NCBI GenBank assembly: GCA_030668345.1
Contig: DAOUUD010000048.1
Span: 1 to 9,947, forward strand
Reading direction: 5' to 3'
DNA length: 9,947 nt
Source of the DNA: Candidatus Cloacimonadota bacterium
Lineage (GTDB): Bacteria; Cloacimonadota; Cloacimonadia; Cloacimonadales; TCS61
Part shown: positions 7,516-9,947 of the stretch, piece by piece
How the letters are laid out: every line of letters begins with the position of its first letter
Position numbering within the stretch: the first letter of the stretch is position 1
Made by a program: the position numbers and the translations under genes
Notes under the pieces: model-generated
What the model saw: the letters and a program-made list of their open reading frames with translations, nothing else
Told to the model about the DNA's origin: nothing
The model's database searches: none

Positions 7516-7611
7516 TTGCAATGTTCGAAAGAATATTAGAATTTCACAATCACCTCACCAAACAAAATGATTATGTTTTTTAAAGTTCGTTATCTTTCAT
7601 TTTCATATTTA

Positions 7612-8694
7612 TTAAAAACAATACTCCATTTCAATAAAAATCTTTTCTTTCATTTGACTAAAAATAGTTTCTTCTGCATCTCCTTCCATAAAAATTCCCG
7701 AAAAAATTAAAGAAACATCTTCAGCGAGAGAAAAATTAAGTTCAGGGAAAAACGCAAAAACTTCATTTTCGATTTCATAAAGCATTCCAAACTGTAAGGT
7801 GTGAATATCACGAAAAGGATAACGCAGAACACTCATCAAATAATTTTCTTTGCTTTGAGAATAATTCCTGTGATAAAATTGACTCATAAAGTATAGATCA
7901 TTATTGAAAGTATATTCTCCACCTGTAACTATTTGAAAATAAGGATCATTAAATTCCGGTTCCGAATAAGCTCCTTCTGCCCATAATGCCATTCCACCAA
8001 TTGTTCCGATAATATCTCCCCCGTAAATACTCACATTTTGATATTGATCGTTCCCGTCAGGAAAATCTTCTTTACTGTTAAAATAGCTTACAGAAAGGTC
8101 ACAGCCCAAAACCGATTGAGCTGTAAGTTTGAAAGCTTGTTCACAATTTTCCAATGTCTTTTCCGGTATAATTGAAGAAGAATCTTTATAAGCAGGAACA
8201 AAATAAGGGATAAGAACTCCAGTAAAAATAAGATATGATGATGGATAAAATTTTAATCTCATTGCAGAAACACCAAGTTTTTCATCCGGCAATATAGCTC
8301 CCTGATCACTGATATCAATAGGATTTATGTTATCTGTCGGATTTATTTGATATGCTGAACCCCAGGAAATTTGCTGAACGCCTGTTCGCATATCTATATC
8401 TAAAAATCCCAATGCTTTAATATAATTATCAATATAAACTTCACTGAATTTCCAATCGAAATCAGATTCGTCAATTGTAAACATTTTCAGATCAATATGG
8501 ACGTGAGATTTATTGTTTATATAATGATCTAGCTTCAATCTGAATCTTGTCCTTGTCCAGGTGTTAGCAGTTCCATCAAATAAGCCATCAATTTCGAAGC
8601 TTTGAATACGGTCGATTTCTCCGCTTATTTCCGGTGGTTCGAGGGCGGAACAATAAATCGGGAAAATCGTTAAAAACATTAAAATATATTTCAT
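7612..8694 (-). CDS. Outer-membrane beta-barrel protein (DUF1302/alginate-export-like)
   Basis: The protein has 360 residues when started at the ATG with a good ribosome site. It has a signal peptide (MKYILMFLTIFPIYCSA, about 1-17). The mature part is alternating polar/aromatic strands throughout, ending in EMEYCF, the terminal-Phe signature that the Bam machinery recognises. The segment 111-130 (WGSAYQINPTDNINPID...) resembles the conserved 'WG...NP.D' motif of DUF1302 and related export barrels; family membership is inferred from that pattern. It follows the LolA-like gene after a 109-nt spacer full of palindromes, so it may share that operon or have its own control point. In other bacteria barrels of this kind pair with LolA-like proteins and MMPL exporters, suggesting a role in moving lipids or hydrophobic compounds at the outer membrane. 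The substrate is unknown. An upstream in-frame ATG at 8751 is rejected. Confidence 0.85.
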   Translation of the reverse strand: MKYILMFLTIFPIYCSALEPPEISGEIDRIQSFEIDGLFDGTANTWTRTRFRLKLDHYINNKSHVHIDLKMFTIDESDFDWKFSEVYIDNYIKALGFLDIDMRTGVQQISWGSAYQINPTDNINPIDISDQGAILPDEKLGVSAMRLKFYPSSYLIFTGVLIPYFVPAYKDSSSIIPEKTLENCEQAFKLTAQSVLGCDLSVSYFNSKEDFPDGNDQYQNVSIYGGDIIGTIGGMALWAEGAYSEPEFNDPYFQIVTGGEYTFNNDLYFMSQFYHRNYSQSKENYLMSVLRYPFRDIHTLQFGMLYEIENEVFAFFPELNFSLAEDVSLIFSGIFMEGDAEETIFSQMKEKIFIEMEYCF

Positions 8695-8700
8695 AAATAA

Positions 8701-8705
8701 CTCCT
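8701..8705 (-). promoter_or_regulatory. Ribosome binding site fixing the barrel gene start
   Basis: AGGAG on the minus strand lies 6 nt before the ATG at 8692-8694, and that ATG opens directly into a signal peptide. The in-frame ATG 57 nt further up would place a charged stretch (MSSRLDVPFESKLKK) in front of the signal peptide and would translate through the palindromic repeat. The start at 8694 is therefore preferred. Confidence 0.85.
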
Positions 8706-8715
8706 GTTTTTTAAG

Positions 8716-8793
8716 TTTCGACTCGAAAGGTACGTCGAGTCGAGACGACACTTTTTATCTTAAGTCGTTGTCCTACGTCCTTACGACTCGAAT
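8716..8793. repeat. CGA-C/G-TCG palindrome cluster upstream of the barrel gene
   Basis: The heptamer CGACTCG occurs at 8719-8725 and 8784-8790, and its complement CGAGTCG at 8736-8742. The first copy is the core of a perfect 13-bp palindrome, TTTCGA-C-TCGAAA (8716-8728). The middle copy can pair with either neighbour: with the first over a 10-nt loop, or with the last over a 41-nt loop. In the latter fold GACGAC (8744-8749) and GTCGTT (8764-8769) can add pairs with one wobble. The segment is visibly richer in C and G than its surroundings. It lies 22-99 nt upstream of the barrel start, and no T-run follows in the direction of transcription. It may be a regulator binding site, an alternative-fold leader or a dispersed repeat. 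Confidence 0.7.
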
Positions 8794-8803
8794 AATTTTC
8801 ACT

Positions 8804-9559
8804 TTATTTCTTTTCCAATTGTCTTGTAGTGAACATCTTATCGGGAATATCAGGATTTATTTCTGTTTCTTTTATTACAATAACGGTTTTACTTCCTTTT
8901 TGGATATTCCGCATTTCCATCTTTTTTGTTATCCAGAATTCTTCGCTCTTTTCAAATTCCGATGAGTATAAAACTTTCAGCAAATCTCCGTGTATATCAT
9001 AATATTCTGTTTTTAACGGATAAAAATTCTTACTATCTATCCATCTTTTTATCTTGCTGTAACTGATATCTTCAGGATTTTGGGGAGTATGTTCCAAGAT
9101 ATAACAATCGTGTTCATTATACTTTTCCGAACCTGAAATTTTAGAATTGAAATCTTCCTCCCATGAATGACCGCCAACATCATCATAACTGAAATCGCTG
9201 CCCATAAAACTTCCGCCTCTATCACTCGTAGCAATGCGGCGAACTTTCTTTAATGCCGGAAGATACAGCCAGTCATCATCATTTACAGCGAGGAATGAAG
9301 TTCCTTTGATGTTTGCAGGAGAAAGGAACCTGACAAAAGTGGAATCTTCTCCTTTCATCCAGGCTTTTATCGTTCTAACTCGTTTGGAACCGGATTTGTG
9401 AAAGATGGTCATTTCACTTATTGTTATTTCCGAGTTAGGACTATTCTCATCCTCTAATTTAAGAATTTCACTCGTCGTTAATTCCCGGGCTTCTATTGAA
9501 ATAACAAATAATAGTAACATTACAAAGATAACTATCATTCCATTAATTCGTGTTTTCAT
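8804..9559 (-). CDS. LolA-like 'outer membrane lipoprotein-sorting' protein
   Basis: This 251-residue exported protein has a signal peptide (about 1-24, with a long IVIFVMLLLFVISI core). A LolA-like half-barrel domain follows. Family hallmarks are visible: FLSPANIKGTSFL (78-90), then WLYLPALKKVRRIA (97-110), then DRGGSFMGSDFSYDDV (113-128). A closing MFTTRQLEK is also typical. Such proteins belong to the LolA-like family (COG2834 type) and are thought to bind acyl chains in a hydrophobic cavity, carrying lipid or lipoprotein across the periplasm. This is not the housekeeping LolA of the LolCDE pathway, which is shorter and lacks the SFMGSDFSYDD block. The ATG has AAGGAG 6 nt upstream, and the preceding gene ends 16 nt before it, so the two are cotranscribed. 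With the barrel gene next, it forms a periplasm-to-outer-membrane pair. Confidence 0.9.
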   Translation of the reverse strand: MKTRINGMIVIFVMLLLFVISIEARELTTSEILKLEDENSPNSEITISEMTIFHKSGSKRVRTIKAWMKGEDSTFVRFLSPANIKGTSFLAVNDDDWLYLPALKKVRRIATSDRGGSFMGSDFSYDDVGGHSWEEDFNSKISGSEKYNEHDCYILEHTPQNPEDISYSKIKRWIDSKNFYPLKTEYYDIHGDLLKVLYSSEFEKSEEFWITKKMEMRNIQKGSKTVIVIKETEINPDIPDKMFTTRQLEKK

Positions 9560-9575
9560 CTTTTTCTCCTTATAA

Positions 9576-9947
9576 TTATTTACTTTTTGTCATTTTAATC
9601 AATGCTTCATCTATCTTGTCTGTAACAACAGAAAGAGCTTCTTTGGAATATTTTCCTTTCTGATAGTGGCTCAGAATGCTGTTTGCATCGATTACAAAAA
9701 TATCAGTTTTCTTTTTTTCTGCTCCGAGAAGTTTATTCACTTTTTGTTTCCAATCCAGAAGGAGTGTTACAGCATAATGCTCTTGTTTTTCTTTTACTTT
9801 TCCGATAACAAAATCTTTGGTTATCACAAATGGAATACCTCTCAGATCGAGCACAGTAAATATATTCAGAGTATCATTCTCTGAATAAACTTCATCAAGT
9901 TTTTCTGCCCACCAAGTACTGTTTTCATCTTTACTGCGTGGTCCCAT
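9576..9947 (-). CDS. YtfJ-like thioredoxin-fold protein, 5' end missing
   Basis: The C-terminal 123 codons are visible. The ATG that coincides with the window edge (9945-9947) is probably an internal Met, because the protein starts abruptly in the middle of a fold and no upstream sequence is available. GPRSKDENS followed by a helix, then LNIFTVLDL, parallels the GRTSAKEKN...TTTIVN region I recall in E. coli YtfJ. The LLLDWKQKVNKLLG...TDIFVIDANSILSHYQKG stretch matches the late strands of redoxin folds ('FVIDKDG' type), followed by the last helix. There is no cysteine in the visible part, so a thiol redox role is not supported here; any Cys would have to lie upstream. YtfJ-like proteins are usually periplasmic, but the signal peptide is outside the window. 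It is the first visible gene of the envelope module. Confidence 0.7.
   Translation of the reverse strand: MGPRSKDENSTWWAEKLDEVYSENDTLNIFTVLDLRGIPFVITKDFVIGKVKEKQEHYAVTLLLDWKQKVNKLLGAEKKKTDIFVIDANSILSHYQKGKYSKEALSVVTDKIDEALIKMTKSK

Larger units (their letters stand above)
7282..7611. other. 330-nt intergenic region between the barrel gene and hppA
   Basis: No gene is supported here. On the minus strand, in transcription order, it holds a probable terminator for the upstream envelope genes (7490-7515) and a nested palindrome (7435-7470). A second palindrome system (7363-7393) and a -10-like hexamer (7340-7345) follow, then the untranslated leader of hppA with its AGGAGG site. A short plus-strand open stretch (7473-7583) is coding-like to the eye but has no ribosome site and only one internal ATG. 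AATTAGAAAA occurs twice (7398-7407 and 7471-7480). Confidence 0.8.

Noticed and set aside
8695..8751. Longer start for the barrel protein
   Set aside because: It would put 19 mostly charged residues before the signal peptide, has no ribosome site as good as AGGAG at 8701-8705, and runs through the palindromic repeat.

Overview
The window carries six genes, all on the minus strand, from an AT-rich diderm (outer-membrane-bearing) bacterium. Two proteins have outer-membrane beta-barrel features and a third is LolA-like, so a Gram-negative envelope is well supported. The combination of a patatin/POTRA/barrel protein, a K+-dependent membrane pyrophosphatase and a LonA protease in AT-rich DNA fits an uncultured anaerobe of the FCB superphylum, possibly Cloacimonadota. 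That placement is an impression from protein style; no marker gene is present.

Read in the direction of transcription (high to low coordinates), the window starts with an envelope module. It holds the C-terminal part of a YtfJ-like thioredoxin-fold protein (9576-9947, cut by the window edge), a LolA-like 'outer membrane lipoprotein-sorting' protein (8804-9559) and an outer-membrane beta-barrel protein (7612-8694). The first two are 16 nt apart. The third follows a 109-nt spacer carrying a cluster of CGA-C/G-TCG palindromes. In many bacteria such LolA-like/barrel pairs accompany an MMPL-type RND exporter, which would have to lie outside this window.

A 330-nt intergenic stretch (7282-7611) follows. 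It contains a plausible terminator for the envelope module, two palindrome systems and a possible promoter for the next gene. Then comes hppA (4960-7281), a K+-dependent, probably Na+-pumping membrane pyrophosphatase with an unusual acidic C-terminal tail. A perfect 11-bp hairpin closes it.

The third block is a patatin-like phospholipase fused to a POTRA domain and an outer-membrane barrel (2737-4872), then the ATP-dependent LonA protease (321-2669), then a 77-codon GTG-start gene (79-312) that begins 8 nt after lon and is probably translationally coupled to it. A good intrinsic terminator lies at 6-32. The 67-nt gap before lon holds a TTGACA/TGTCAA inverted repeat that may be a promoter or operator.

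Most of the window is ordinary housekeeping and envelope biology. The least explained items are the palindrome clusters between genes, the acidic tail on the pyrophosphatase, the envelope module running off the edge, and the small protein coupled to lon. I see no CRISPR array, insertion sequence, tRNA or rRNA.
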